A stretch of DNA of 64,000 bases from Selenomonadaceae bacterium (lineage in GTDB: Bacteria > Bacillota > Negativicutes > Selenomonadales > Selenomonadaceae): the NCBI GenBank assembly GCA_017428215.1, contig JAFRRH010000052.1, positions 1 through 64,000 on the forward strand. Reading direction: 5' to 3'. This document shows, in pieces, positions 62,346 through 64,000 of the stretch. The position numbers and the translations under genes are program-made. The notes beneath the pieces are model-generated. The model did no database searches, was not told where the DNA came from, and was given only the letters and a program-made list of their open reading frames with translations. The stretch's first letter is position 1, and each line of letters opens with the position of its first letter.

Positions 62346-62404
62346 AGAATTTAAAGGATTTTAGCATAATAAAGTAACGTTGTATGTGACAACAATCACG
62401 CCGT

Positions 62405-62441
62405 AAAAAAAATTTGGCGACAAGCTTTAGAGCCTGCCGCC
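62405..62441 (-). terminator. Terminator after fruA
   Basis: GGCGGCAGGC (62432-62441) pairs with GCTTGTCGCC (62416-62425) with two wobble pairs, followed on the minus strand by AAATTTTTTTT. Confidence 0.85.
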
Positions 62442-62465
62442 GTTTTTTATGCGGAAATTATTTTA

Positions 62466-64000
62466 TCAATCTTGTGGTCTGGGTTTACGGATAAAGCCGA
62501 GAATTACGCAACCGACAATCGCGCCAACAATAATGGAAGCTAGATACATCAACGGGTTGCCGATAGTCGGGACAACGAAAATACCGCCGTGAGGAGCCAT
62601 AAGCGTGCAACCGAAAGCCATAACGCCTGCGCCCGCGATAGCCGAACCGACAACGCAAGCGGGTATAACGTGGAGCGGGTCACCAGCCGCAAACGGAATT
62701 GCGCCTTCTGTGATAAACGATAAGCCCATTATGATATTCGTAGCAGTAGTTTTCTGTTCGTTCTTGGTGAATTTGTTCTTAAAGAAAATAGTTGCAAGCG
62801 CAATGGCAATCGGGGGAACCATGCCGCCAGCCATAGCCGCCGCGATAACGTAATAGTTGCCGTCAGCCAAAAGACCAACGCCGGTAACGTAAGCCGCCTT
62901 GTTCAAAGGACCGCCCATATCAACAGCCATCATGCCGCCGATAACCGCGCCCATAACGAGTTTAGCATTGGGATCCATGTTGGCAAGAGTATCTTTAAGT
63001 GCCTCGTTAATACCGGAGACAGGCGGACCAATTACAAAGTTGCAGATAAGACCGATAATCAAAACGCCGAGCAACGGATAGAAGAGAATCGGTTTGGTAC
63101 CTTCCAACGAGGGCGGCAGGAAACTAAGAGCTTTTTTGAGCCAGTTGACGATAAAGCCTGCGAGGAAGCCTGCGAGCAATGCGCCTAAGAAACCAGAGCC
63201 ATTGGAAGCACTAAGTGCACCGCCGACAAATCCAGCCGCTAAGCCAGGGCGGTCAGCGATTGACATAGAAATAAAACCTGCGAGAACCGGCAACATAAAT
63301 CCGAATGACGCGCCGCCAATGCCCATAAAGGTTGCCGCAACAGGAGTTATCGAACCGAATTTGCTACGCTCTTCAGCGGGCAAGCTGTTCAAGTCAACGG
63401 AGAAACCGTCGACCAAGAATGCAAGCGCGATTAAGATACCGCCGCCGATAACGAACGGCAACATATGCGAGACGCCGTTCATTAAGTGCTTGTAAACTTG
63501 ACGCCCAATACTTTCGTTTTCGCCGCCCCCGCCGCCAGAGTCGCCTGCAGATTCGCCCGCTTTAGCATGATAAATCGGGGCATTTCCTCCGAGTGCCTTG
63601 TCAATGAGTTCGTCAGCTTTGTTGATACCGTCAGCAACTTTGGTAATGACAACGTGCTTGCCGTCGAAACGAGCCATTGCAACGTTTTTATCCGCCGCAA
63701 CGATAATGCCGTCAGCTTTGGCAATTTCGTCAGCAGTCAAAACATTTTTCGCGCCGCCAGAACCGTTAGTCTCAACCTTAATGGAAATGCCGCGTTTCTT
63801 AGCGTGTTGTTCCAAAGATTCAGCCGCCATAAACGTATGAGCAATACCCGTCGGGCAAGCCGTAACAGCAAGAATTTGGATATGGTCGGCAACAGGAGCG
63901 GGCGCGGCGTTTGCGCTATCAGCGGGTGCTTGGAATTTGCCGTCCTCTTTGTCGTCGATAATCTTCAAGAATTCTTCTTTGGTTGTCGCCTTAATCAAAG
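62466..64000 (-). CDS. fruA: PTS fructose transporter, IIBC part (5' end beyond window)
   Basis: 511 codons lie in the window and the frame is open to the right edge. The visible order is the end of a likely IIA domain, then IIB (about 41-140, with the phospho-Cys in AVTACPTGIAHTFMAAE), then IIC with about nine helices (HMLPFVIGGGILIALAF, GGLAAGFVGG-like, TEGAIPFAAGDPLHVIP). It takes up fructose as fructose-1-phosphate by phosphotransfer. A TTG at 63998 could be a start but the IIA-like residues and lack of a ribosome site argue for an upstream start. A terminator follows. Confidence 0.93.
   Translation of the reverse strand, partial: LIKATTKEEFLKIIDDKEDGKFQAPADSANAAPAPVADHIQILAVTACPTGIAHTFMAAESLEQHAKKRGISIKVETNGSGGAKNVLTADEIAKADGIIVAADKNVAMARFDGKHVVITKVADGINKADELIDKALGGNAPIYHAKAGESAGDSGGGGGENESIGRQVYKHLMNGVSHMLPFVIGGGILIALAFLVDGFSVDLNSLPAEERSKFGSITPVAATFMGIGGASFGFMLPVLAGFISMSIADRPGLAAGFVGGALSASNGSGFLGALLAGFLAGFIVNWLKKALSFLPPSLEGTKPILFYPLLGVLIIGLICNFVIGPPVSGINEALKDTLANMDPNAKLVMGAVIGGMMAVDMGGPLNKAAYVTGVGLLADGNYYVIAAAMAGGMVPPIAIALATIFFKNKFTKNEQKTTATNIIMGLSFITEGAIPFAAGDPLHVIPACVVGSAIAGAGVMAFGCTLMAPHGGIFVVPTIGNPLMYLASIIVGAIVGCVILGFIRKPRPQD

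Overview
The window looks like a chromosomal segment of a diderm Firmicute of the Negativicutes type, with Selenomonas-like relatives as the best guess. This is inferred from several things together: AGGAGG-type ribosome sites; many TTG and GTG starts; Firmicute genes (sigH, hemZ, the UPF0237/UPF0210 pair, and the order proA, nadD, yqeK, LCP, rsfS); and traits of an outer-membrane cell (RTX proteins without signal peptides, many surface-glycan genes, rfbA and a WbaP-type sugar transferase). I see no prophage, insertion sequence, rRNA or CRISPR array. The only tRNA is a tRNA-Gly.

Layout. 1-3575 (minus): a large RTX repeat protein running off the left edge and broken by an in-frame stop. 3.6-10.8 kb: RpiB-like isomerase, zinc-ribbon protein, tRNA-Gly, short flagellin, DUF1850 protein, an orphan ABC-3 metal permease, an EamA transporter, then a minus-strand operon cbiF, cbiG, a fused nucleotidyltransferase-HEPN gene and a small membrane protein. 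11-17.8 kb: cobU, sigH, YjbR-like protein, ACT and UPF0210 proteins, GNAT, nth, an FkbM methyltransferase with a G10 tract, and an unknown protein. 17.8-31.5 kb: DeoR regulator, then a long plus-strand run from a strong promoter: proB, a 52-residue small gene, an NlpC/P60 hydrolase, a MATE-ATPase fusion, proA, nadD, two tandem GT61 glycosyltransferases, yqeK, LCP protein, rsfS and an S1 protein.

31.5-47 kb is mostly minus strand: gamma carbonic anhydrase-like protein, a 1934-residue protein with three GT2 domains and six repeat modules, yraN, nitroreductase, purF, a ccmAB-like exporter, Crp/Fnr regulator, hisS, then bioY (plus) with a likely BirA operator, a PARG-like hydrolase, hemZ and a Fur regulator. 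47-58.8 kb (plus): an RTX protein with a HExxH metalloprotease-like motif, acyl-CoA-synthetase-like ligase, rfbA, a D,D-carboxypeptidase, a C_GCAxxG_C_C protein, lipase, Tat-type carboxylesterase and the sugar transferase. 58.8-64 kb: a frameshifted pseudogene, modABC behind a probable Moco riboswitch, and fruA running off the right edge.

The main theme is cell-surface variation. Glycosyltransferases are duplicated, internally repeated or decayed. One methyltransferase carries a homopolymer that could switch it on and off. Several gene ends (nadD, yqeK, the MATE ATPase tail) are duplicated or fused. The strongest leads are the G10 tract, the triple-GT2 protein, the tandem nadD-GT61-yqeK duplication with its chimeric ORF, and the single-chain MntA/HepT-like protein.
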